Source of the DNA: Silene conica
Taxonomy: Eukaryota > Streptophyta > Magnoliopsida > Caryophyllales > Caryophyllaceae
NCBI GenBank assembly: GCA_029255685.2
Contig: CM055319.2
Location: 35,226,530-35,290,529 of the forward strand
Reading direction: 5' to 3'
DNA: 64,000 bases
In this document: positions 13,861 to 23,602 of the stretch, piece by piece
Layout of the letters: every line of letters begins with the position of its first letter
How positions within the stretch are numbered: the stretch's first letter is position 1
Notes under the pieces: model-generated
Databases searched by the model: none
Seen by the model: the letters and a program-made list of their open reading frames with translations, nothing else
Told to the model about the DNA's origin: nothing
Program-made: the position numbers and the translations under genes

Positions 13861-14650
13861 CCCAATCCTCGTGATCTACATAATCTGCACACTCAGCTAG
13901 CAACATCAGTGACTCTAACGGATCCCTAGTCAGGGAATCCGACCAAACCTCATAAGAAGACTCATCAATAATATCTACTAAATAGCAGGTGTCCCCTATC
14001 ATTGCTCTAGACAAGGTCTCAGGCAGATTAAATGTAATCATGTCATCCCCTACCTCTAGAGTTAAACGCCCAAGTTTAACATCTATTATGGCTCCAGCTG
14101 TGCACAAAAACGGTCTACCTAGAACAATCTGGGTGCGGGTAGCTTCAGCAATATCTAAGACAATAAAATCCATTGGGATGAAAAACTTGCCCACCTTGAC
14201 GGGCACGTCCTCCAAGATACCTAAAGGCTGTCTAACAGATCTGTTAGCCATTTGTAGAGTGATATTGGTCATTTTTAGGCGACCCAAATTAAGCTTAGAA
14301 AAGATAGAATAGGGTATGACGTTAACACTAGCTCCAAGGTCACACAACGCCCTATCTATCGTCACATCTCCTATGACACAAGAAATCGAGAAACTACCTG
14401 GGTCCTTTAGTTTGGGAGGGGATTTACCTAAGATCGGGCTACTAGACTCTTCTATAAAAGCAACTGTAGCAAATTCTCAAAAATCCTTCTTATGCGTAAT
14501 GATGTCTTTCATAAATTTTGCGTAAGACGAAACTTGGGTAATTAACTCAACAAGGGGAATAGTTACCTGAATGTTACGTACCATGTCCACAAATTTGTTG
14601 AATTGCCTCTCCGTCTTTGTATCTCGCAGTCGACCTGGGTAGGGAACTTT
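13790..14650 (-). pseudogene. Retroviral-type aspartic protease region
   Basis: The 14365-13790 frame contains the active site CDLGASVNVIPYS and the flap/hydrophobic region ending in IVLGRPFL, as in plant Ty3 proteases. Upstream to about 14650 the same protein continues (YAKFMKDII) with one in-frame stop. The protease would cut the gag-pol polyprotein. Confidence 0.85.
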
Positions 14651-14771
14651 AATCATCGGAAGTGGGTCCCCAACTTTCTATTTTCCTTTGTCATTTCTCG
14701 GTACCCCCACAACAAGGGAGGTTACTTCAACACTCACGACATCAGAACTGGTGTCTATGTTCTGCTTTTCT

Positions 14772-15016
14772 CTCGATCGAGGCTCACTAGTGCTCGATCG
14801 AGAGCTTTCTTCTGCGATTATTCTCGATCGAGGACTTTGGGTTTCAAAACTGTTCGATCGAGGAGTCTGGTCGTTCGATCGATCACTTACGGCTTCTGAG
14901 TTGGTCGAACGAGGAATGAAGTTACTCGATGGAAGACTTTATTCACCAGAATTATTCGATCGAGAAGATTGACCCCCTCAAACCGCTCGATCGAGAAGGT
15001 TGTTCACTCGATCGAC
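14772..15016. repeat. CTCGATCGAG array in the gag-protease linker
   Basis: Ten sites start at 14772, 14793, 14823, 14853, 14874, 14904, 14925, 14955, 14986 and 15007; four are exact. The spacings are 21, 30, 30, 21, 30, 21, 30, 31 and 21 bp. All but one are multiples of three. The array lies in translated sequence (RSS/SRSS repeats in the gag tail), and the single 31-bp spacing coincides with a frame break. Confidence 0.92.
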
Positions 15017-16188
15017 CTGTTTCCGGCTGATCTTCGTCTATTTCAGGAACAGCTAAATCCACCTCGAGATATGTGCTCACCAGATTATATACTGGTGCTT
15101 CATAACTGAGACTGCTCCTCAAATTAATTGCAAGTACTGGGTCTTTCTCGGGAAACAAAGTCTCACATTTTTCAAGCAATGCGCAGAAGGCATCCACGCT
15201 CGATTTCAGCTCAATCTTTTGCTCATGGATAGTTGCTTTAAGATCGTCGTACTCAGCTTGGGTAATGACTACTTGACCATTATCAGTTGGTGCTTGGCTT
15301 TTTGTAGAGGTCAAATCTGTACAAAGTTCGGAGAATGAACCTCCTTGCTTATATCTCTGATATGCATAAACTCGCTCGGGTTCAGCCATACAAGAGATAG
15401 GGTAATATCCCTCTTCACCACATCTACCACACACTACTTCCACAGCAAAAACTTGATCTAATTCATCTTTGTTCACCGTTTCATCCACATGATCATTGTC
15501 AACAACGACATTAGCAGTAACATGTTGCTCACTCCTAGGAATCCCATAGTTAGCCGTGTAAGTGGCCATATTTTCAATTATTCGTCACCCCTTGTCATCA
15601 GCTACATTAACCTAAAACCTTCCTAGCGCGGCAACATCAAGAATAGCCCTATGCTCATATTACAACCCGTTGTAAAAATGAGTGCATAGATACCAACGCT
15701 CAAATCCATGATGAGGAACTGAGCGAACCAGTTTTTTAAATCTGGCCCATGCTTCACTCAGGTTTTCGGCTTTGGCTTGAGTAAAATTGGTGATTTGCCC
15801 TCTCAGCGCAACAGTTCGTTGAGGAGGAAAATACCGTCTGTAAAATGTTAATGCCAAAGTATTCCAATCCACAACCTCGGCAGCTGTCATATCAAGATCT
15901 CTCCACCAGTCTTTGGCATCATCTACGAAGGAAAAAGGAATGAAATAAAAATTCCTTAACCTTATCTCGAGTCACTCCGGCAACTAGTGGAATGGTTGAG
16001 CAATAATCAGTGAAAAGCTCAACATGTTTAGCCGGGTCTTCATCTACCTTGCCTTTGAACACATTCCGCTTTACTAGCTGTAGATAAGAGGGGTGAATAC
16101 CGAACGTCCCCTCATTAGATGTAGGAAGAACAAGTCCCTTGGGCAAGTCATTTACGCTAGCCTCAGAAGGACTTGCGATATTTGGCAT
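14952..16188 (-). pseudogene. gag of the Athila-like element
   Basis: The ATG at 16188 begins MPNIASPSEA. Three frames follow: to 15919, 15890-15660 and 15569-14952. The middle one holds the retrotransposon gag core (TFYRRYFPPQRT, EAWARFKKLVRSVPHHG). The last has a CGRCGEEGYY zinc-knuckle-like remnant and a helical stretch (SQAPTDNGQ...KATIHEQK). Frame breaks show that it is not functional. Gag would form the particle around the RNA. Confidence 0.85.
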
Positions 16189-16291
16189 ACCTGCAAGCAC
16201 TAAACACTAGAACAAAACGTAAGAACTGTCTCAAGGAATAAATTCCTTGAGACAAAAGACAAACAAAAATAAACTATAAAATTACACTGTC

Positions 16292-16308
16292 TCCCGGCAA
16301 CGGCGCCA
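16292..16308 (-). other. Primer binding site, tRNA-Asp type
   Basis: TCCCGGCAACGGCGCCA on the plus strand matches the 3' end of tRNA-Asp apart from one missing C, and lies 5 bp from the LTR B edge. tRNA-Asp priming is typical of Athila/Tat elements. Confidence 0.88.
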
Positions 16309-17136
16309 AAATTTGACACGGCTGTCGCAACCCTATCAAAAATAAAACCTAACCGGTCTCAACTAAATGTAGCAGAGGTAGTCGGGTATCGTATCCACAT
16401 AGAGATTGGAATTCTATAGTTTAAACAAATTCGTCTGAAGTAACCGATTTTGGGATTTTTGTTTAATTAAACTCTAATACTACAAGGAAAAGAGGAAGAG
16501 GGAATAGGAAGAAGAAAACACTAGGATCTTCGGTTCACCATGACAACTAGGTCCGAACTACAAATCATAGGACACCCTAATCGTGGTTTTTGTGGGTAAT
16601 GAAAAGGTTCTTCCGGTCCGCTATTCACCCTAAGACTATACTAACTTTGCTTCCGCCCTAATTAGCATGGTTCTAATAATCGTCGCAGAACTACCTTAAT
16701 TCCAATCTTCCGATCCTGGTCAGGGGGATTTCTACACGGTCAATTGAGTGCGTCGACTCAAACAATCAACAGCTATCAAATGCGACGGATACATACAAAC
16801 CGAATTACAGGTATCCTAATCTAGTAAAACAACCTATGCCATGGCTACCCTAAATCCTAGCGGGAAAATTAGCTACACATGATTAATAAGAAAACGATTA
16901 TAACAACGAATTGTGAAATCAATAACATGGCAGAAAATAAGCAAAAATTGAATTAGGAATAAAAAAGACGAAATACCGAAATTATATAGCAAGTGATGAA
17001 TGGAAAGTAAGTATCTGTTCCGATTACAAGAGAGTAGTACTAATCCTAAAACTAGAAAAGAGAAATAAGAAGCAGCATGGTGTCGTGATTTTTGTTTCTG
17101 AAAAACAGTGCTTTCTTCTGTTCACTAATGCCTCTG

Positions 17137-17144
17137 ATTTATAA
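17137..17144 (-). promoter_or_regulatory. Probable TATA box of LTR B
   Basis: GGCTTATAAATC on the minus strand, in the same place relative to the palindrome array as in LTR A. Confidence 0.55.
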
Positions 17145-17200
17145 GCCAAATTCTTAACTGATGATGACGTGGACAGAGCAACTCAACAGTCAAGAGGCTT

Positions 17201-17431
17201 CTCAATCGAGAAGAATAGGTCCTCGATCGAGAAGAATCCCCAGACAATTGCTCGATCGAGAACAAAATGTACTCGATCCAGATCTTAACTAACAATCAAC
17301 TCGATCGAGAATGAAACTCTCTCGATCGAAAGTCTTCAACTCAGCATTTACTCAATCGAGCACAATTAAGCTCGATCGAGCGCTACTTCATGCAGTAACA
17401 GGTCGACCGAGACAAAAGGCTCTCGATAGAT
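17201..17431. repeat. CTCGATCGAG array, LTR B
   Basis: Ten sites start at 17201, 17222, 17251, 17272, 17300, 17321, 17351, 17371, 17402 and 17422; four are exact. The spacings are identical to LTR A, but different sites have decayed (CTCAATCGAG at 17201 and 17351). Comparing the two LTRs implies an ancestral array in which nearly all sites were exact. Confidence 0.93.
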
Positions 17432-17696
17432 GGGCTTTGATCTCCTCGAACGCTCTTCCATCCTTAAGGATTCCTTCCACGCATCTCCGGATAGCAAGTT
17501 TTCACTCCGACTCTCTTATGCAAGCTTGAAAGACCATAAAAAGGCTAATTTGACTCCGCTCCGGCTCATTCCTGCGAATAATGCAAAACAAACCAAAGTA
17601 GACTATTCGGGGGATAAACGTAGCAAAATACTGCGGATTAAGCGTACAAATGTGTGCTAAAAAGGCCAAAAAGGTACATATGAAAAGCACACATCA

Positions 17697-17926
17697 GTAA
17701 TGTTCATTTCTGGGATAATAGACTCAATCAAAGAACATTCGTAAAAGAAATTATCTATATTTTCACTAGGATAGTTACACAAAATGCAATGAGGTGAGAC
17801 ATTAATATGACTTTTGAGAAGTCTATCTTTCGTTGGGAGGCCGTCAACACATGCTTTCCAAATAAAAAATTTCAATTTTGGGGGAATATTCAAATTTCCA
17901 AACCCACTGAAAGTTACATTTGTCAT
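17697..17926 (-). pseudogene. LINE zf-RVT remnant
   Basis: The frame ending in the LTR shows IPPKLKFFIWKACVDGLPT and CILCNYPSENIDNFFYEC, the zinc-binding C-terminal domain of plant LINE reverse transcriptases. It is cut by the LTR edge at 17696/17697, so the LTR element lies next to or within an older LINE. Confidence 0.75.
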
Positions 17927-18016
17927 GAGCGTGATTGAATAAGCCTTGCTTTAGCCAAGTTGCTGTTTTTGTAGACAAAGTTTCAAAAATTAAACACTTA
18001 AACACAGTAAATTATC

Positions 18017-19094
18017 CCACTTACGAAACGTCGTCGACGTTTTATAACAAATCGTCGACGTTTTTTAGAAAAAAGACCAACTTACCCTTCATCCTCCTCT
18101 CTCATCCAAATAACATTCAAAAATTGAAATCTCCCTCATTCCCTCCCTCTTTGCCGTCAGCCTACCACCACACGACCACCACCACCACCGACACCACACC
18201 ACCACCACACCACACGACAACCACTGCTCCACCACTACTCCACCACGCAACAACCATTTGTTTCGGTAAGCTTTTTTTTTTCAATTAATTTTGTTAAAGT
18301 TCTTTAACTTGTTATTATTATTATTTTGTTGTTGTTGTTGTTGTTATTGTTAATTAGGTTAGTAATTGAATTGTTTTTGTTGTTTTTGTTAATTTTTTTC
18401 AATTTTCCTATTGAATTTGTGTTGTTGTTGTTGTTGTTGTTGTTTGTTGTTATTGTTTATAGTTGTTCTTGTTGTTAGTTTCTATTGTTGCATAGATTGA
18501 ATGAATCAAAAATTGAAAATCCGATTGATGGGGTGGGGGTAGGACGGGTAGAATTTCTGTCCTCACCAGGTTTGGACGTGTAGAATTTCTGTCCTCACCA
18601 AGTTTGCACGTGTAGAATTTCTGTCCTCACCAGGTTTGGACGTGTGGTTTTTCTGTCCTCACCACGTAAGGACGTGTGGTTTTTCTGTCCTCACCACGTA
18701 GGGACGTGTGGTTTTTCTGTCCTCACCACGTAGGAGGTTGATTTTTCAAGTCTATATGTAAAATGTGTCGTGTAATGCAAAATTTCGATCCTATAGTGCG
18801 TCGTATTCAATGACATGAACATGTAATTCAACCTAATATGAACTAAATGGCTTAAACATGTAATTCAATAAATAATAATTCAAATGAAAATAGATTTCGA
18901 TTCGATGAATCGTTGTTTGACATTGAATCGTTGTCGTTGTTTGATGTTGTTGTTCATTGTTGATACCGATTTTTTTTAATTGTTGTTTTTGTTTGAGAGA
19001 AAATGTTGTAGAGAGAGAGTAAGGATAGTTTGTGTCTTTTTTATAAAAAACGTCGACGATTTGTTACAAAACGTCGACGACCTTTCGCAATCCC
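18017..19094. mobile_element. Non-autonomous Mutator-like element (1078 bp)
   Basis: Terminal inverted repeats of about 55 bp: the left end around 18025-18070 matches the reverse complement of 19040-19085, sharing GTCGTCGACGTTTT and AACAAATCGTCGACGTTTTTT. The flanks are TAAATTATC (18008-18016) and TAAATTACC (19095-19103), a 9-bp TSD with one mismatch. Long TIRs and a 9-bp TSD fit the Mutator superfamily. There is no transposase; the inside holds a CACCA-rich stretch, GTT-rich stretches and a 32-bp minisatellite. Confidence 0.82.
18542..18733 (+). repeat. 32-bp minisatellite, six copies
   Basis: Six consecutive 32-bp units built on GGACGTGT-X-TTTCTGTCCTCACCA. The first three have AGAA after GGACGTGT and end in GTTT; the last three have GGTT and end in CACGTAR. 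The array lies wholly inside the Mutator-like element. Confidence 0.93.
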
Positions 19095-19289
19095 TAAATT
19101 ACCAATGATTCCGTGATTTTCACATGCTCCAAAACTAGTTGTATTGTATTGAGTCTTGTAAATATAGAGGCTATTTATTATGTTGGTTCATTCATTGAGA
19201 GATATTATCTCCCTGTCATTTCATAACATGGTGGATATTTTATATGATAAAGGTCAAATTTTGCCTATTGTAAAAAAAAAAGTAGTAAG

Positions 19290-19474
19290 TCTTGCTTGCA
19301 ACGGGTCATAATTTGTGACGGATATTTTGTGAGATAAAATGGATACAAAATGAGTTAGTGGGGAAGGGGGACCACGTGAATAGTGTTGGAGAGAGAGAGA
19401 AAAGGTGAGTATTTTGTGAGAGAAAACGGTATCCGTCACAAGTTTGCGACAGATAGTGTCGTTGCAAATAAGAA
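19290..19474. mobile_element. Small MITE upstream of lpxA
   Basis: The left end CTTGCTTGCAACGGGTCATA plus TTTGTGACGGATA pairs with the reverse complement of the right end (CTTATTTGCAACG ... CTTGTGACGGATA). This is an imperfect terminal inverted repeat around about 185 bp. A run of A (19481-19522, broken by one C and ending in G) follows. No clear TSD was found. It ends about 160 bp before the lpxA start codon, so it lies in the promoter or 5' UTR region. Confidence 0.6.
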
Positions 19475-19635
19475 TTTGCGAAAAAAAAAAAAAAAAACAA
19501 AAAAAAAAAAAAAAAAAAAAAAGATATGTATACTCTAAACCGAACCGTCCAAAGTTCCAAGGCATTGGAGGCGTTGAAGACTTGAAGGGGTTGGACATAG
19601 GAGAGTGTAGGAGTATTGAGGAAGGAAGTGTAGCA

Positions 19636-22600
19636 ATGAAGTTGCTCGTAAAAGCGCGCAACGCCAAGCCACTTTCCCAACTCTCTTCTCTGTCCTTCCT
19701 CAGACTTCACTCTCGTATTCTTCTATCCCTCTATCCCTCTCTGAATTCACTCCCACATTATTATAATGATTGATTCATTTTTAGAATATGATTGTTTCTA
19801 CTATGTAGGTGTAACAGCTGACCATGAAGAAGCTTCCACTTCAAATCTTATTCATCCAACTGCCATTGTACACCCAAATGCAACACTTGGTCATGTGGGT
19901 TTCTCTATTTTAACTTCACTTTTTTTATTTCATCGACTCTCTTGTGTTTTATACTTTTATTGAAATCAGATGGGATTCTTGTGTTTTATTTTGTTAGGGT
20001 GTGTCAATTGGTCCATTTTGTACTGTTGGATCATCTGCAAAATTGGGAAATGCTTGTAAATTGTATTCTGGAAGTCACATTTTTGGGAATACCCAATTGG
20101 GTGATTACTGCACGCTTATGACGTTAGTTTTCTTCCTCCTTATTTTCCCCTTTTATAAATTTCTAATTTCATGGTTATTGATTGGGAATTTTATTTGGCG
20201 GTGGGTCAGTGGTGCTGTTGTTGGTGATGAGCTGCCTGGCAAGACTCTGATCGGGTCGAACAATGTGATCGGGCATCATGCTGTTGTGGGTGTCAAGTGC
20301 CAGGACTTGAAATATAAGGTCGCTTATTTAATTGTTTCTTCAGTCATACAGAGATTCTATCATTTTTTATTTTTTTATTTATTTCATTGTTTCAAACACC
20401 CAAATATCTCTCTATTTCACTATAAACCTCTAAATATTTCAGTTGTTTAATTATTTTCTATTTTGAAGATGTGTTCCCGTATCCGTATCCGTGTTTCATG
20501 AGAGCCTCCCTCTGTCTCCAAACTGTACTCTTTCAAGAGTTCACCGCTAGGATATATTCCCGTTTTGGTTGGGACACCCGTACCCAAGTTTGATACTTTA
20601 AATAGCATAGTCCTATATCTGAGCACAATATGACTTTAAGCAGATGATTTCTAGAAGATGTTTAAAATTGTTGCTTGGGATTTTAAAAGGGATTATAAAC
20701 GTACTTTTGAATTGTGTGGTTGGGCATGAGTTTTGTTACAGTGGTTCTATATGACCAAAATGAGCATTGGGGTAGCTGTATGGCAAACCAATATTCAATG
20801 AAAGTCCAGTGGGCTTCCCATGATACCATAATTATATTTGGCTTTTTGCAATTTGTGTATACTGACAAAGTTGTTTGTAGTTTTAAAATGGAAGGAGTGT
20901 GCTTTTATCTGCCTGAAATTCACATTAAAAACATCAAGTTATATTATGTAAAAGTAGCTCTTGTATGTTATGCAAGGTGCTATCGATTACGTCCATTCTT
21001 CCAGTGAGCTTATAGTAAAAAAAGGACTCAAGGAAGTCATTCTTGGATAGTGGAAGTTTTTTAAGGCATTTGTTTGGTCCTTGAATCTTGAACTGGCATG
21101 AAAACGTTCTTATACTTCATAACACCAATATTTAAGCATCATAGTTTTATTCATTTAGTCCTGTTGATGAGGTACGTCAAGATAATACCATTCTAATTAG
21201 CAATAAAAATTAAGGACGACAAAGCAAACTTCTTAATTTCTTATTTCTAAATTCTCTGACACTAAAGTATCTTCATGACTTCATGTGGCTTATGAACATG
21301 GGTTGCCATCTTCGGTTGCTACTTTACAGGTGTCTTATCACGCTCTTATCAGATAGTAACTCATTCCATGATCAGGTTCTTAAAACTTTTGGTTGGCCCC
21401 ATTTGAATGGAATGTATTTTATCCATTCCATTATTTGGTTGGGGTGACTTTGAATGGAGTTTGATACTTAATGGATTCTAACTCCACCCGAAACCCTTGG
21501 AGTCTCATACCCCCCCCCCCCCCCCCCCTAAGAAAGTATGGATTTAGAACCTCACACCCCTAATACTATCGAATTCCATTCCATTCCGTATTGTTGAACC
21601 AAATGACCCCTAATAGTAACAGCCAAATGGCAAGGGGAAAGAAGAGGGAATTTCTAGCTATGATGCTTTGTACGACTTTTAGATCATTAGTTTGTGTGTA
21701 GTTTATGTACCTGTCTGTTTCTCTATATGTCTCTGTCAAGCCGATTGCTCTCTCTTGACTGTCACTACATACAGAACAGTGTAATGTAGTAAGAAAAGCT
21801 AGAGAAGTGTGTGGATGATACATGCCGATATCTTAATGAAATTGTTTGTTATTTTTTGTTTCGCAAACGGACCATGAAGAAGTTTGTCAGTGTAGTGGAC
21901 CTAATGGACTTGGTAAATGTTGCTTCATAGATGGCATAGTGATGTTGATGTGTTAGCTAAATGTCTTGGTTTTTGCCGTCTTTGAATAACGTTGAAGATA
22001 GCATTAGTTAGAAGAGTTGCTTACTTGCCCTTTCTCTTGATAACAGACTGGGGATGAATGTTTCCTTTATGTTGGGGACAACAATGACATAAGAGAATAT
22101 AGCTCAATCCATAGATCGTCTAAACCAGATGATAAGACGGTATGAAGTTTTGCTTTAGTTCAAATTGAAACACCTGATGCTATGTTGTTTAGGCAGATTT
22201 CTGCGTTTTTCTTCTTGGCAACCTCCTTGTCTTCACCACTTCCACCCTTCTGCAGGTCATTGGTGACGAGAATCTTATCATGGGTTCATGCCATATTGCT
22301 CATGACTGTAAAATTGGAAGTAAAAATATTTTAGCAAATAATACCTTGTTGGCTGGTCATGTAGTAGTGAAAGTGAGTGCGGTCTCTCAATTAAATCATT
22401 TCGGTGGTTGTTCATGTTCATCTCTTTCAATGATTTTAACTAACATTCTCATTTCCGTTCATCAAAAAATTGGAAATAGGACTATGTTCACACGGCTGGT
22501 GCTGTGGTTGTTCATCAGCACTGCCACCTTGGCTCATTTTGTTTCATTGGTGGCGGGTCCGTGGTATGTGCTACTTCTATCATGTGCCTGAAGTTCGCTG

Positions 22601-23602
22601 ATATTATATGATCTACAGTAACCTTAAGAGGATGATTGAATAATTGCTGTTACTTTCAACTGTTCAAGGTTTCTCAAGATGTACCAATGTTCATGATGGT
22701 TTCCGGTGAAAGAACTGAGATTCGAGGTTTGAACTTAGTAGGCCTTAGGCGTTGTGGCTTCTCAATTACAGAGGTGAACTTCTTTGTTAAGCTAATTTGG
22801 TGCTATTAAAAGCTCAGTATTCGAGCGATACAGACAGAGGTTGCTGTATGTTTAAATTTGAAAAAACAATAGCAGCAAAATTGTACACTCCAATTCTTTA
22901 GAAGTGTTTTTTTCTCATTTGAAAGTCAAGGTAGACTTTTCCTCGCTTGTAACATTAGCTTGTCCTAGATGGTGTGTCATCATATTCAAACTATTAGTCT
23001 GTGACTTTCTAGAAGTTATTTGTGATTTCCAACAGAACCAGAGACTCATTATTCTTTGTTTGAACATGAATTATGATGGAATTGTGAAGTAGTAGTCATT
23101 CGATGCAACTTTGATGCATTTCATTTTGGGTAATCTGAAAACAGACTCTGTGTTCGAACACAGGGGTTATGATGCCCTTACCCTGCAATTTGCAGGAGTC
23201 CTTGAGACATTGGGTAACAATGTTGTTTTATCTTCCATTCAATCTATGGTGATATTTATTTACATTCTCAGTACTTGTTTAGATATTTCTTATCCAAATC
23301 TTTGCAAGGACTTAGATTAAGAGCTTGAGAGCAGCTTACCGCAAGATTTTCATGCCTCCTAATGCTGAATCTGGGAATTTTGATGATCGTCTTATGGAAG
23401 TGGTATTATTTCTGAACTTTTTTTTTTCAATAAATCAATTCAGTTTTAATTTCCATTAACCTGTAACATTATCTCATCTCAGGAGCAGCATGAAGAATTG
23501 GGCCAAGTTGATGTCATAAGCTCTTTGGTCAAGAATATCCGGGACTCCTTCAAAGAACAGCGCCGTGGTATATGCAAGTTTAGGCACTTAGATCCCTCTT
23601 GA
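19636..23602 (+). CDS. lpxA: UDP-N-acetylglucosamine O-acyltransferase (LpxA), 10 exons
   Basis: Exons by hand: 19636-19714, 19809-19894, 19998-20122, 20210-20318, 22047-22139, 22256-22372, 22480-22563, 22669-22773, 23316-23402 and 23483-23602; all introns are GT-AG and all junctions keep frame (334 residues). The enzyme moves an acyl chain from acyl-ACP to UDP-GlcNAc, the first step of lipid A synthesis; in plants it is mitochondrial. The first 30 or so residues ([11 protein letters not shown]...) look like a transit peptide. Hexapeptide repeats of the left-handed beta-helix follow ([41 protein letters not shown]). The catalytic His is in IAHDC, about residue 180. Length and content match plant LpxA. 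Intron 4 (20319-22046, 1.7 kb) holds a run of 19 C (21510-21528) and a GGAATGGAATG-rich repeat remnant. Expression is inferred only. Confidence 0.93.

Larger units (their letters stand above)
6217..17696 (-). mobile_element. Athila-like Ty3/gypsy retrotransposon, LTR-internal-LTR-partial internal
   Basis: Read on the minus strand: LTR (16314-17696), tRNA-Asp primer site, gag, protease, RT, RNase H, integrase, a long 3' region, polypurine tract, LTR (7386-8764), then a second primer site and a second gag stretch cut off at about 6217. The gag-pro-RT-RH-IN order puts it in Ty3/gypsy. The tRNA-Asp primer site and integrase wording such as [11 protein letters not shown] point to the Athila/Tat group. 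The LTRs differ by roughly 6% over a hand-compared stretch of about 470 bp, so the copy is not recent, and all reading frames are broken. The shared middle LTR suggests unequal recombination between related copies. Confidence 0.88.
16314..17696 (-). repeat. LTR B (5' LTR of the main element)
   Basis: 1383 bp, TGACACGG...CACACATCA on the plus strand, co-linear with LTR A. The base after it (17697) begins a LINE remnant. The expected 5-bp TSD cannot be tested because the other end of the composite is truncated. Confidence 0.9.

Noticed and set aside
14603..14972. Plus-strand frames rich in LDRG/FDRG across the linker
   Set aside because: They are the opposite-strand reading of the CTCGATCGAG array in a minus-strand element.
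8271..17431. A CRISPR array, suggested by short repeats with regular unique spacers
   Set aside because: The repeats are 10 bp with 10-21 bp spacers, lie inside a plant retrotransposon and have no cas genes. CRISPR is not known in plant nuclear genomes.
17935..18288. 117-codon frame with a Thr/His/Pro-rich tail
   Set aside because: It crosses the TIR of the Mutator-like element and then reads a CACCA-rich repeat.
19254..19710. Minus-strand frames with poly-Phe
   Set aside because: They are the complement of the A-run and MITE upstream of lpxA.
21380..21612. A MITE in lpxA intron 4 with GGAATGG words and a C-run
   Set aside because: The ends are similar only over short words and no TSD could be found.
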